A DNA stretch of 64,000 nucleotides from Acinetobacter sp. ANC 4470 (GTDB lineage: Bacteria > Pseudomonadota > Gammaproteobacteria > Pseudomonadales > Moraxellaceae). This document shows, piece after piece, positions 27,519 through 36,797 of this stretch. The stretch is from NCBI RefSeq assembly GCF_002135335.1, contig NZ_NEGC01000004.1:186001-250000 (forward strand), given 5' to 3'. Each line of letters begins with the position of its first letter. The first letter of the stretch is position 1. The notes below the pieces were generated by a model. That model saw nothing but the letters and a program-made list of their open reading frames with translations, searched no databases and was not told where the DNA came from. The position numbers were made by a program, and so were the translations under genes.

Positions 27519-28910
27519 TTAAGCACCCAACAAACTTTGACCGCATACGCGAACAACGTTACCGTTTAAGCCTGTAGAAGCAGAAGATGTAAATAGCGCA
27601 ATAGTTTCAGCCACATCAACAGCTAAACCACCTTGACTCATCGAATTCATACGACGACCGGCTTCACGAATTGCGAAAGGAATAGCAGCTGTCATTTGCG
27701 TTTCAATAAAACCAGGAGCAACGGCGTTAATGGTTACACCATTTTTCAAAATTGGCGCTGTGAATTTAACCACACCAACAACACCTGCTTTTGATGCTGC
27801 ATAATTGGTTTGACCTAAGTTACCCGCAATCCCTGAAATTGAAGATACACAAACAATGCGACCATTGCTATTTAGACCATCATTTTCGAGTAAATAATCA
27901 TTTACACGTTCAATTGCAGACAAGTTAATGTTAATTACCAAGTCCCAAAGCTCAGGCTTCATATTTGCCAAAGTTTTGTCACGAGTAATCCCTGCATTAT
28001 GCACGATGATATCTAAACCACCTTGTGCAGCCGCTGCAGCTTTAATTTTTTCGCCTGCATCCGCAGCAGTAATATCAATGGCTAAAGTTGAACCACCAAT
28101 CTCGCTTGCTACACGGTCAAGATCTGCCTGTTGTTGTGGCACATCTAAACAGATCACATGCGCACCATCACGTGCCAAGACATGCGCAATTGCTTCACCA
28201 ATACCACGGCTCGCACCTGTAACTACTGCTGTTTTACCTGCAAGCGGTTTAGCCCAATCTACATCAACAACATTCGCTTTAGACACACGAATCACTTGAC
28301 CAGATACATAAGCTGAACGTGGTGACAAAGCAAAACGAATCGTAGATTCAAGATTTGCTTCTGCTCCTGCATCTACATAGATCAGGTTTGCAGCAATACC
28401 TTTTTTGAATTCTTTACCCACTGATTTTACAAAACCTTCAAGCGCACGTTGTGCAATGGCTTGTTTTACTGTTTTTGCAGTTTCAGGCGTAATACCCACC
28501 ACAATCACACGGCCAGATGCTTGGATTTGACGCGCAATTGGATTGAAAAAATTATACAGCTCATTTAACTGTTCAGAATTTTGAATACCTGAAGCATCAA
28601 AAATGACTGCTTTAAACTTCGACTCTTTATCACCTGCATTAAATGCACTTAGGTTTAAACCTGTTTTAGCCGCTGTTTGTTGCAATTCAGCATTGTTACC
28701 TGCATAGCTATTGGCATGAATATTTGCCAAAACTTGTGCAATCGCACCAGCTAATGTACTTGCAGGTGCAGCACCCAATAAAACAGCCCCTTTTACCACA
28801 GGAGTAGCCGACTCAAAACGCTCTAAAAAAGTAGGTGCTGGTAAACCTAAATTTTTAATGACAAATTTACCAATAGGAGATTTTGCAAATGTTTGGTATT
28901 GGTCAGTCAT
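27519..28910 (-). CDS. High-molecular-weight 3-oxoacyl-(ACP/CoA) reductase, FabG4-type
   Basis: 463 residues, roughly twice the size of ordinary FabG. An N-terminal flavodoxin-like, degenerate Rossmann part (to about residue 205) precedes a complete SDR domain: cofactor loop GKTAVVTGASRGIGEAIAHV, HNAGITRDKTLANM, and catalytic Ser/Tyr/Lys in SSISGIAGNLGQTNYAASKA. This two-domain design matches HMwFabG (FabG4), an NADH-dependent reductase acting on CoA esters. It is divergent from the thiolase gene, with 241 bp between, and co-directional with the MaoC gene. Confidence 0.92.
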   Translation of the reverse strand: MTDQYQTFAKSPIGKFVIKNLGLPAPTFLERFESATPVVKGAVLLGAAPASTLAGAIAQVLANIHANSYAGNNAELQQTAAKTGLNLSAFNAGDKESKFKAVIFDASGIQNSEQLNELYNFFNPIARQIQASGRVIVVGITPETAKTVKQAIAQRALEGFVKSVGKEFKKGIAANLIYVDAGAEANLESTIRFALSPRSAYVSGQVIRVSKANVVDVDWAKPLAGKTAVVTGASRGIGEAIAHVLARDGAHVICLDVPQQQADLDRVASEIGGSTLAIDITAADAGEKIKAAAAAQGGLDIIVHNAGITRDKTLANMKPELWDLVININLSAIERVNDYLLENDGLNSNGRIVCVSSISGIAGNLGQTNYAASKAGVVGVVKFTAPILKNGVTINAVAPGFIETQMTAAIPFAIREAGRRMNSMSQGGLAVDVAETIALFTSSASTGLNGNVVRVCGQSLLGA

Positions 28911-29151
28911 GGTTATTATCTCTCATACGAATTAATTTTTGATGAATTTAAAGATATCCTTTTAACTTCAATATGATGTCAGATACTCTTATTTCAATAG
29001 ATCCATCAGTTTCCATAGAATCATACTTGAGTTAAACCGTGGATGTCTTGACCTGAATGCTTTGTGCAATGTCATTTTAGTCAATTCAGGGTATTCTGTA
29101 TTGTGTTAATGTAAGCGCCAAGAATACTGTAAGCATGCTTGGAAAAGCCTT

Positions 29152-30669
29152 ATGAGCAAGACAACTCAAGAAAATCCAGCAGTCGAAAATTCTGCTGCGG
29201 AAATAGTGTCAAATACATCAAAAAGAACTTCACGCACAGCTAAAAGTTCAGACACTGCAACACCATCAGCAACGAATACGACCAAAACGTCTCGTACTCG
29301 TTCTGCATCACCTCGTAGTCAAAGTACCGCTTCAACTACAAAAAAATCTGAATCTACAACTCAAACGTCTGTTCAACAGGATAAAACCATGAGTCAAAAC
29401 ACAGTTCGCCGCGTTGCTATTATTGGTGGTAACCGTATCCCATTCGCTCGTTCAAACGGTGCTTATTTCACTGCATCAAACTCAGATATGTTTACAGCTG
29501 CGTTAAATGGTCTTGTTGAGCGTTTTAATCTACAAGATCAACGTTTAGGCGAAGTCGTTGCTGGTGCTGTATTAAAACACAGTCGTGACTTTAACATGAC
29601 TCGCGAATGTGTGCTGAATACTAAATTGGCTCCAGAAACACCTGCTTACGATATTCAACAAGCCTGTGGTACTGGCTTACAAGCTGCATTCCTTGTGGCG
29701 AATAAAATTGCACTGGGTCAAATTGAAGTAGGTGTTGCTGGTGGTGTAGATACCACTTCTGATGCACCTATCGCTTTTGGTGATGGTTTACGTAAAGCTT
29801 TACTTGAATTGAACATCGCAAAAACAGCGAAAGACCGTTTAAAAGCATTAACTAAAATTAACCTGAAAGATTTAATGGATGCACCTAAAAACGGTGAGCC
29901 ACGTACAGGTCTTTCTATGGGTGACCATCAAGCGATTACTGCACTTGAATGGGGTATTGCACGTGAAGCGCAAGATGAACTTGCGGCATCTTCACACCAG
30001 AAAATGGCAGCGGCGTATGAAGACGGTTTCTTCGATGACCTAATTACGCCATTCTTAGGTTTAGAACGTGACAATAACTTACGTGCAGATTCATCTGTAG
30101 AAAAGTTAGCGAAATTAAAGCCTGCTTTTGGTAAAGGCGATGCGCGTACCATGACTGCGGGTAACTCGACTCCATTAACTGACGGTGCATCTTGTGTACT
30201 TTTAGCTTCAGAAGAATGGGCTAAAGCCAATGGTCACGAAGTATTAGCTTACTTAACCTTTACTGAAACTGCTGCGGTAGATTTTGTCGGTAAAAAAGAA
30301 GGCTTATTGATGGCACCTGCTTATGCAGTTCCGCGTATGCTTGAACGTGCAGGTATTACCTTACAAGATTTCGACTATTACGAAATTCATGAAGCATTTG
30401 CATCTCAAGTGCTTTCTACTTTAAAAGCATGGGAAGATCCAACATTCTGTAAAGAGCGTTTAGGTTTAGATGCGCCACTCGGTTCAATCGACCGATCTAA
30501 ACTCAATGTTAAAGGTTCATCACTTGCGGCAGGTCATCCATTTGCAGCAACTGGCGGACGTATTATTGCCACTGCGGCAAAACTGATTAACCAAAAAGGT
30601 TCAGGTCGCATCTTAGTGTCGATCTGTGCTGCTGGTGGTCAAGGTGTAACAGCAATTATTGAGAAATAA
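29152..30669 (+). CDS. Acetyl-CoA C-acyltransferase (thiolase) with a Ser/Thr-rich N-terminal extension
   Basis: 505 residues from 29152. Residues 80-505 are a full thiolase: the acyl-accepting Cys is in DIQQACGTGLQAA, the catalytic His in EIHEAFASQV and the second Cys in SICAAGGQGVTAI. Residues 1-79 are low complexity, rich in Ser, Thr, Lys and Ala, and absent from usual thiolases. An internal ATG at 29389 (MSQNTVRRVAIIGG) has AGGA seven bases upstream and would give a normal 426-residue enzyme. Both starts are possible. The enzyme condenses or cleaves 3-ketoacyl-CoA, and with its divergent MaoC and FabG neighbours it could form a short chain-elongation or beta-oxidation module. Confidence 0.9.
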   Translation: MSKTTQENPAVENSAAEIVSNTSKRTSRTAKSSDTATPSATNTTKTSRTRSASPRSQSTASTTKKSESTTQTSVQQDKTMSQNTVRRVAIIGGNRIPFARSNGAYFTASNSDMFTAALNGLVERFNLQDQRLGEVVAGAVLKHSRDFNMTRECVLNTKLAPETPAYDIQQACGTGLQAAFLVANKIALGQIEVGVAGGVDTTSDAPIAFGDGLRKALLELNIAKTAKDRLKALTKINLKDLMDAPKNGEPRTGLSMGDHQAITALEWGIAREAQDELAASSHQKMAAAYEDGFFDDLITPFLGLERDNNLRADSSVEKLAKLKPAFGKGDARTMTAGNSTPLTDGASCVLLASEEWAKANGHEVLAYLTFTETAAVDFVGKKEGLLMAPAYAVPRMLERAGITLQDFDYYEIHEAFASQVLSTLKAWEDPTFCKERLGLDAPLGSIDRSKLNVKGSSLAAGHPFAATGGRIIATAAKLINQKGSGRILVSICAAGGQGVTAIIEK

Positions 30670-30692
30670 AGAGCTGCTTTTACTTTCTGAAC

Positions 30693-30731
30693 AAAAGACC
30701 CTCGGAAGTTCAACTTCCGAGGGTCTTTTAA
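30693..30731 (+). terminator. Rho-independent terminator after the thiolase gene
   Basis: A long stem AAAAGACCCTCGGAAGTT / AACTTCCGAGGGTCTTTT (30693-30710 with 30712-30729). It is symmetrical enough to work in both directions and so may also end the convergent ompW-like transcript. Confidence 0.88.
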
Positions 30732-30748
30732 TTTCTATAACTTATAAA

Positions 30749-31912
30749 CTAAAAACGATAACCTACACCTAAGTAAGTAATAATAGGATCAATATCTATT
30801 TTAGTCGTAGCATGAATAAGTTCAGCGCCAGTGGTTTGATTCACAACATTAATCGTCGCTTTATTACTCAATTTTGCATAAGAAACTGAAGCAACCCCAT
30901 ACCAGTTTTCATTTAAGTCATAGGTAAAACCTGCGGTAACAACTGGTGCAATCGCATCATCGGCATCTACTTTCACACGCATCTCACCACTCGATATTTT
31001 TCCATCCAATGCCGCACCGGCTTTATTATCCAATACATTTTGAATCATATGACCAGCAACTATTAAATCTGATTCAATCTGCCCATTTAATTTAATGTCA
31101 TTGAAATAAGCATACATTAAACCTGCACCAACATAAGGTCTGAATTTATTAACACCAGATTTACCAAACTGATACTGTGCTTCTAATACAGGTGTCCATG
31201 CACGTGCTGTTGCAGCCTTAGACTGAGCACCTAAATTGGTAATTGGAATATCCTTTAATAAACTAAGCATATCACCAGTGATCGGTTTAACTGCATCCCC
31301 AGGAACAGCAAATCCAGATAATGGTGCTGTAATTTCCCCTACACCCTTTATATCTACTTTGGGAGGAAATCCTCCAATTAACTGTAGTGAAACATTATCA
31401 TTAATATAATAATTGAGCGTCAAGCCTAGTGTATCAACATCCTCTGCTTCCAAGCCAGTTCCATTCTGTGTCCATTGATCAAGACCATCAATTGTTGCAA
31501 CACCAGTAATCTCACTTGAAACAATATTATTTGCATCCGCAAAACCTAACATTTGTCCTATTGATGGCACAGGCTTTCCAGTGTCAGGATCAATAATATA
31601 CTCTCCCGTGTCAGAATCTCTTGGATTATCAAAGATCATATTCAGAACCTCCTTAGCATTTTCCCCAGTCGTTAATTTTGCATCTGGATTAATTGCATTA
31701 AGAAATGACCCTGCTGAAATCGCGCCAACTGTAGATTTTGTTCCCTTTGCTACAGCAGTATTAATATTAAATGGATTGGCTTTTCCTTGCGGCATCACAT
31801 GTAACCAACCGGCAGAAACCGAGAACCGTTTAAAACCACCCTCTGTAGCAGTAAAACCTGATTGCGTAGCACCCAATAAAGCTATAGATACAACCAAAGT
31901 ACCTAATTTCAT
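30749..31912 (-). CDS. OmpW/AlkL family outer-membrane protein, enlarged
   Basis: 387 residues with a signal peptide (MKLGTLVVSIALLGATQSGF, cleavage probably near TATEG) and a C-terminal phenylalanine strand YLGVGYRF typical of outer-membrane barrels. OmpW hallmarks are VSAGWLHVMPQGKANPF at the start, DTLGLTLNYYINDNVSLQLI, FRPYVGAGLMYAYF and YGVASVSYAKL. Ordinary OmpW is about 210 residues. Here an extra stretch of about 110 residues (roughly 50-155) separates the first strand from the next, with smaller inserts later. AlkL/OmpW barrels let hydrophobic compounds across the outer membrane; the insert is expected to form a large loop. Confidence 0.85.
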   Translation of the reverse strand: MKLGTLVVSIALLGATQSGFTATEGGFKRFSVSAGWLHVMPQGKANPFNINTAVAKGTKSTVGAISAGSFLNAINPDAKLTTGENAKEVLNMIFDNPRDSDTGEYIIDPDTGKPVPSIGQMLGFADANNIVSSEITGVATIDGLDQWTQNGTGLEAEDVDTLGLTLNYYINDNVSLQLIGGFPPKVDIKGVGEITAPLSGFAVPGDAVKPITGDMLSLLKDIPITNLGAQSKAATARAWTPVLEAQYQFGKSGVNKFRPYVGAGLMYAYFNDIKLNGQIESDLIVAGHMIQNVLDNKAGAALDGKISSGEMRVKVDADDAIAPVVTAGFTYDLNENWYGVASVSYAKLSNKATINVVNQTTGAELIHATTKIDIDPIITYLGVGYRF

Positions 31913-32066
31913 CGCCTAACTCCTTGTACGATATATTTTTTATTTAGTTTTATAAAAACACTCAATTGTTTTTATGTTTAGAAGTTATGTAATTAATAGA
32001 TCTTTTTATATACTACTTTTGTATCTATATTTTACCTTTTGTTAAAATTAAAGGTCTTTAATATCA

Positions 32067-32108
32067 ATAAAGGCCTTACATTATCAGTTAAGGCCTTATT
32101 TGTTTTTT
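32067..32108. repeat. Inverted repeats after aceI, possible terminator
   Basis: Two copies of the near-palindrome AAGGCCTTA (in AATAAAGGCCTTA and TTAAGGCCTTATT) can pair over a short loop, and a third partial copy (AAAGGTCTTT) lies just before. The T-run follows on the plus strand, so as a terminator it is oriented poorly for aceI. Confidence 0.35.
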
Positions 32109-32117
32109 AGTGGATTT

Positions 32118-32543
32118 TTAATTGTATTTTGGCTTGTAACCTAATTGCTCTTCTAGAGCGTCATAACACCATTGGAAAATAAAGGTATAAACCAAAATAC
32201 ACATAGTTAAACTAAAATCTAATACAATCGCTTGCCAAATAGACATTTGCAAAGCGTAAGCTACCATCGGAATCGTGGCGATCATTAAGCCACCCTCAAA
32301 ACCAATCGCATGTAAAATACGAATTTTCACCGTTCTTTTCAGTTGGTGCTTGGCTTCAAATTTTTCAAAATAATGATTAAACACCATGTTCCAGATCACC
32401 GATGTCACAGCCATCGCAATACCCAAAAGCCCTGTCACTTCTAACGGCATTTTAAAAATCATACTTAATGCAATTGCGATGATGACCAACAGGATGATCT
32501 CATAGCTAAGAGCATGAATAATCCGTCTCTTGGAAATCAACAT
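32118..32543 (-). CDS. aceI: PACE-family efflux protein AceI (chlorhexidine exporter)
   Basis: 141 residues with four hydrophobic segments arranged as two BTP (bacterial transmembrane pair) repeats. The essential membrane glutamate of AceI is present as Glu15 in IIHALSYEI. The second repeat begins ILHAIGFEGGLM, with the matching Glu. AceI of A. baumannii exports chlorhexidine and short diamines with protons. It is divergent from a LysR gene, the arrangement of aceI-aceR, with 105 bp between. Assignment to AceI rather than another PACE member rests on this context and length. Confidence 0.87.
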   Translation of the reverse strand: MLISKRRIIHALSYEIILLVIIAIALSMIFKMPLEVTGLLGIAMAVTSVIWNMVFNHYFEKFEAKHQLKRTVKIRILHAIGFEGGLMIATIPMVAYALQMSIWQAIVLDFSLTMCILVYTFIFQWCYDALEEQLGYKPKYN

Positions 32544-32648
32544 TTTTAAATACTCTTTAATTTAACTTGATGTTCGCTATTTTATGTTTGTATTATTGAT
32601 TAATCGAGTCAGATTCTTTCAAAATAATTGATAGGTTAAAATAGACAG

Positions 32649-33539
32649 ATGAATATCAACCAAGAACAACTAACCATTTTTAAAACTGTCATTGAAACAG
32701 GGTCTTTTTCTGCTGCTGCCAGACAACTAGGAAAAGTTCCTTCAGCGGTCAGTATGTCCATCGCCAATTTAGAAATTGACCTGAATTTAACCCTATTTCA
32801 GCGTGTTGGACGTGAACCTATTCCAACACCGCAAGCCATGATTTTGTATGAAAAAACCGAACAATTACTCATCGAAATTAACCAATGGAAACAACATGCT
32901 TTTGCCTTAAGCGAAGGATTAGAATCATCTTTAAATATTGTGGTGGTATCAGAACTGCTGCATATTCAGTGGACTGACTACATTTCACTGATCGAAAAGC
33001 AATTTCCAGAGCTGCAAATCAATGTTTTTTCAGCACCACAAGAAGACGCACAAAAAATGCTACTCAATCAGTCTGCTCAACTGGCATTGATGTTTGAACG
33101 CGAACAATTGGAAAGTAGCGAACAGTTTGTCGAACTTAAGCGTGAAGCTTTAGTCCCTGTCGCGGCAATTCACGCCCCTCTAGCTACATTTGAACAAGTC
33201 AGCTATGAGCAAATATTACAAAGTCGTCAAATTATCGTTGCCAGTCGTGACCGTACCCTTAAACCTGAATTACTCTTTTCAAAGAAATATTGGCGTACTG
33301 ATAACAATCACTCTGCCTGCGCGATGATTATGCAAGGCTTAGGTTGGGGGGTTTTACCTTTAGAAATGCTAAATCAGAATCCGCATATTAAACAGCAGCT
33401 TAAAATTCTCAACTTTTTAGATTTCAGCCCTAAATTTGAATATTATGTCGATTTAGTCTGGAGTCGTGAAAGTCAACTGGGCTCAGCTGCTCGTTTTTTG
33501 ATTAATCACATTCGAAATTCAAGAAAAAATACAAAATAG
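32649..33539 (+). CDS. aceR: LysR-family regulator, AceR-like
   Basis: 296 residues. The N-terminal winged helix-turn-helix is MNINQEQLTIFKTVIETGSF then SAAARQLGKVPSAVSMSIAN (about residues 1-60), followed by a substrate-binding domain. It is divergent from aceI. In A. baumannii AceR activates aceI when chlorhexidine or diamines are present, so it likely has that role here. The name is inferred from position rather than from a sequence signature. The shared 105-bp intergenic region must hold its operator. Confidence 0.72.
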   Translation: MNINQEQLTIFKTVIETGSFSAAARQLGKVPSAVSMSIANLEIDLNLTLFQRVGREPIPTPQAMILYEKTEQLLIEINQWKQHAFALSEGLESSLNIVVVSELLHIQWTDYISLIEKQFPELQINVFSAPQEDAQKMLLNQSAQLALMFEREQLESSEQFVELKREALVPVAAIHAPLATFEQVSYEQILQSRQIIVASRDRTLKPELLFSKKYWRTDNNHSACAMIMQGLGWGVLPLEMLNQNPHIKQQLKILNFLDFSPKFEYYVDLVWSRESQLGSAARFLINHIRNSRKNTK

Positions 33540-33626
33540 GCATGCGTTATACCGCTTTTTACTTCTGATAAAAGGAGATTGTGATATAACAAATATACGG
33601 GAAATAACTTTAAGAACTAGACACCA

Positions 33627-34616
33627 ATGACTCAATCAGCCTTAAACCAATTAAAAAACTTAACCACCATTGTTGCCGATAGTAGCGACCTTTCAGCTAT
33701 TGAAAAATTCCGTCCATTGGATGCAACAACCAATCCTTCACTCATTACTGCTGCTGCAAGTCAACCTGAAAATAAAGAGCTGATTGAGGCTGCATTTGAG
33801 CAAGCCAAATCTGAAGGTTATCGTGATGATTTGTTGGTTGAGCGTACAATTGATATTCTGACGGTCAAGTTTGGTGTTGAAATTTTAAAACTGATTAAAG
33901 GCCGTGTGTCGACTGAAGTTGATGCTGCACTTTCTTATAATACTGAAGCCACGATTAGCAAAGCTAAAGAACTCCTTGCCTTGTACCAGACCTATGGGAT
34001 TGAACAAAATCGTATTTTAATTAAAATTGCTTCTACTTGGGAAGGTATTCAAGCTGCTAAAATATTAGAAGCCGAAGGCATACATTGTAATCTAACCTTG
34101 CTTTTTGGTTTACATCAAGCTCAAGCCTGTGCTGAAGCCAATATTACACTTATTTCACCTTTTGTTGGTCGTATTCTAGATTGGTACAAAAAAGCAGAAA
34201 ATGTAGATCACTATCCGATTGATAAAGATCCGGGTGTATTATCTGTGAAGCAAATTTACCATTTTTATAAGCAACACTGTATTAAAACGGAAATTATGGG
34301 TGCAAGCTTTCGCAGTATAGACCAAGTTTTAGGATTAGCTGGCTGTGACCTACTCACTGTTGCTCCAAACCTGCTCGCAGAACTTGCACAAGATCACCGC
34401 GAAGTAGTGTCTCAACTTTCAGCCAATCATGCACAAGCGCATTGTCAACGTATGGTTACACCATTAAGCAAAGAAACGTTTAAAGCACAACTTGAACATG
34501 ACTTAATGTCTTTTCAACTTTTACAAAGTGGCATTGATGGCTTTATTAAAGCCCGTGAACAACTCAGTATACTACTGCGCCAATCTTTTGGTTTAGATGC
34601 TGAAATCCAACCTTAA
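33627..34616 (+). CDS. tal: Transaldolase
   Basis: 329 residues of the TalB type. It moves a dihydroxyacetone unit between sugar phosphates in the non-oxidative pentose phosphate pathway. The Schiff-base lysine is in NRILIKIASTWEGI (about residue 132). Other motifs are DATTNPSLITAAA near residue 35, GRVSTEVDAALS and MGASFRSIDQV. The length is slightly above E. coli TalB (317). The neighbours share no sugar-phosphate genes, so it is probably a single transcription unit, ended by a hairpin terminator. Confidence 0.95.
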   Translation: MTQSALNQLKNLTTIVADSSDLSAIEKFRPLDATTNPSLITAAASQPENKELIEAAFEQAKSEGYRDDLLVERTIDILTVKFGVEILKLIKGRVSTEVDAALSYNTEATISKAKELLALYQTYGIEQNRILIKIASTWEGIQAAKILEAEGIHCNLTLLFGLHQAQACAEANITLISPFVGRILDWYKKAENVDHYPIDKDPGVLSVKQIYHFYKQHCIKTEIMGASFRSIDQVLGLAGCDLLTVAPNLLAELAQDHREVVSQLSANHAQAHCQRMVTPLSKETFKAQLEHDLMSFQLLQSGIDGFIKAREQLSILLRQSFGLDAEIQP

Positions 34617-34639
34617 AAATGTGATTTTTACAGTTAAAT

Positions 34640-34675
34640 AAAGCCGATTTTGCTATCATACAACATCGGCTTTTT
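34640..34675 (+). terminator. Rho-independent terminator after tal
   Basis: Stem AAAGCCGAT / ATCGGCTTT (34640-34648 with 34665-34673), 16-nt loop, T-run. Confidence 0.75.
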
Positions 34676-34692
34676 ATACTTTGGAGCATCGT

Positions 34693-35343
34693 GTGTTTGG
34701 CATTACTGATGTGACTACCTACATTATTGGTACCATTTTAATTGTCATTTTACCTGGCCCAAATTCTCTCTATGTGATGTCCATCGCATCTCGCTTTGGA
34801 ATTAAAGCCGGTTATCAAGGTGCTTGGGGCGTTTTTACTGGTGATTTAATTCTCATTCTTTGCACAGTACTCGGTGCGGCATCCCTACTGCATGCTTTCC
34901 CTTGGTTATTTATTTTACTTAAAGCTGTTGGCTCACTTTATCTCTCCTATTTAGGCATTAAATTGCTGATTGCCAGTATAAATACATGGCAAAACCGGCC
35001 ACAAAAAATAACTGCCAGCACAGAAACTGCGACCATTGAACACGTTCATCCTTATCGCACTGCCTTAACCATTAGCCTTTTAAATCCAAAGGCGATTTTG
35101 TTTTATCTCTCCTTCTTTGTACAGTTTGTCGATCCTGCTTATCCATATCCAGCAATCAGCTTTGCTGTTTTGTCGGTCATACTACAAATCATTAGTATGA
35201 GCTATTTAACTATTTTGATTTTTTCAGGTATTAAACTGGCATCATTTTTTAATTATCGTTATAAAGTGGCTGCAACATGTGTGGCTGCTGTCGGTATTTT
35301 ATTTTGTACATTTGGTCTTAAGCTGGCAACTTCAACCTTATAG
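34693..35343 (+). CDS. LysE/RhtB-family amino-acid exporter, LeuE-like
   Basis: 216 residues from a GTG at 34693, chosen because GGAG lies 6 bp upstream and the resulting MFGITDVTTYIIGT matches LeuE-type N-termini; an in-frame TTG at 34681 is the alternative. Six hydrophobic segments are visible and the family signature LPGPNSLYVMS is at about residues 20-30, with LNPKAILFYLSFF in the middle. The family exports amino acids from the cytoplasm; the substrate is not determinable. Adjacent to tal on the same strand but separated by its terminator. Confidence 0.85.
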   Translation: MFGITDVTTYIIGTILIVILPGPNSLYVMSIASRFGIKAGYQGAWGVFTGDLILILCTVLGAASLLHAFPWLFILLKAVGSLYLSYLGIKLLIASINTWQNRPQKITASTETATIEHVHPYRTALTISLLNPKAILFYLSFFVQFVDPAYPYPAISFAVLSVILQIISMSYLTILIFSGIKLASFFNYRYKVAATCVAAVGILFCTFGLKLATSTL

Positions 35344-35504
35344 TTTTACTACCCTAGTTATCTAAATTTCAGTATAAAAAAAGATGAAATATCTTTAAAT
35401 ATTCATGTTATTTTTAAACAGAAAACCTTTTAATCATAATGAAAAGGCGTATGATTAAACGACATTTATATTCCATTCGGTCAAAATAAGATAAGCAAGG
35501 GATC

Positions 35505-36689
35505 ATGCAAAAACTTCTTCAAGACTTCTCTATACCCGCAGTATTTGCCGGTTTTATTACGTTCCTGATTGGTATTAGTGTATCTGCTGTTTTGGTCATT
35601 CAAGCCGCACAATTATTAGGCGCAACTCCAGAACAAATTACCTCTTGGTTTTGGGCCTTAGGTTTAGGTATTGGACTTTCTGGTTTTATTTTATCGTGGA
35701 AGTTTAAATACCCTGTTGCGACTTCTTGGTCAACCGCGGGTCTAGCGCTCATTCTTGCAACTGGCAGTGGTTATAACTTATATGAAGCGATTGGTGCATT
35801 TTTCATTTGTGGCTTATTAACCGCAATTTTAGGTTTTTTAGGTATTTTTCAGAGAGTTTTATCCTATATTCCACAAAGCTTAACCAGTGCCATGCTTGCT
35901 GGTGTATTACTAAAGTTTGGGATTGCACTTTTTGCAAGCATGCAAAATGATTGGGGCTTCATCCTTTCACTTTTAGCTGTATATATTCTATCAAAACGAC
36001 TGTCTCCACGTTATTGTATTGTGATTACCGTGATTGCAGGGCTTGTACTTTGCCCAATGTTTATGGAGTTTCATATTCCAGCTTTACAATGGAGTCTCGC
36101 CAAGCCAGTATGGATTACACCTGAATTTACATGGTCAGCCATTTTTGGCTTAGCATTACCTTTATTTGTGATTAATATGGCATCACAATATTTACCTGGG
36201 ATTGCCATGATCAAAAGTTATGGCTACCAACCCCATATCAATCATCTCATCGGGTGGACTGGGGTTGCACAAACCTTACTCTCTCCTTTTGGCTGCTATA
36301 CCGTTAATATTGCTGCAATTAGTGCCGCAGTCAGTTTGGATGATCAAGTTCATCCTGACCCTAAAAAACGCTATATCGCAGGTATGAGCTGTGGCTTTTT
36401 CTATATTGTCATGGGTATTTTTGCTGCGACTTTAACCAGCTTATTAATGTCATTTCCGCATATTTTTATTGTGGCTTTAGCAGGAATTGCCTTATTTGGC
36501 ACCATTAGTCACAACATTGCGATTGCCTTTCATGACGTGAATGAACGAGAGGCCGCTTTAATGACCTTCTTATTTAGTGCATCTGGCATACAATTCTTTG
36601 GGATTGGTTCTGCATTTTGGGGACTATTATTCGGTTTTGCCGTGTCTTTTATTTTCAAATTCAAAAGCAAATCCAAAATTAAAACATGA
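35505..36689 (+). CDS. BenE-family benzoate/proton symporter-like protein
   Basis: 394 residues with about 12 hydrophobic segments. It matches BenE/YdcO proteins: FITFLIGISVSAVLVIQAA at the N-terminus, SWSTAGLALILATG, SMLAGVLLKFG-like (SAMLAGVLLKFGI) and FGCYTVNIAAISAAVSL. Characterised members import benzoate in Acinetobacter, but no benzoate catabolism genes are nearby, so the substrate is open. Ribosome site AAGGG precedes the ATG. A hairpin terminator follows. Confidence 0.85.
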   Translation: MQKLLQDFSIPAVFAGFITFLIGISVSAVLVIQAAQLLGATPEQITSWFWALGLGIGLSGFILSWKFKYPVATSWSTAGLALILATGSGYNLYEAIGAFFICGLLTAILGFLGIFQRVLSYIPQSLTSAMLAGVLLKFGIALFASMQNDWGFILSLLAVYILSKRLSPRYCIVITVIAGLVLCPMFMEFHIPALQWSLAKPVWITPEFTWSAIFGLALPLFVINMASQYLPGIAMIKSYGYQPHINHLIGWTGVAQTLLSPFGCYTVNIAAISAAVSLDDQVHPDPKKRYIAGMSCGFFYIVMGIFAATLTSLLMSFPHIFIVALAGIALFGTISHNIAIAFHDVNEREAALMTFLFSASGIQFFGIGSAFWGLLFGFAVSFIFKFKSKSKIKT

Positions 36690-36704
36690 TCTCTTTGAGT
36701 TAGA

Positions 36705-36733
36705 AAAAGCATCCTTTATTGGGTGCTTTTTAT
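36705..36733 (+). terminator. Rho-independent terminator after the BenE-like gene
   Basis: Stem AAAAGCATCC / GGGTGCTTTT (36705-36714 with 36721-36730, one G-U pair) with a 6-nt loop and T-rich tail. Confidence 0.75.
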
Positions 36734-36797
36734 TAGGCTTATATCATAAATCATTTTGGTAAATATAAGTTCTTCATTAGAAAATATTGGATTCATG

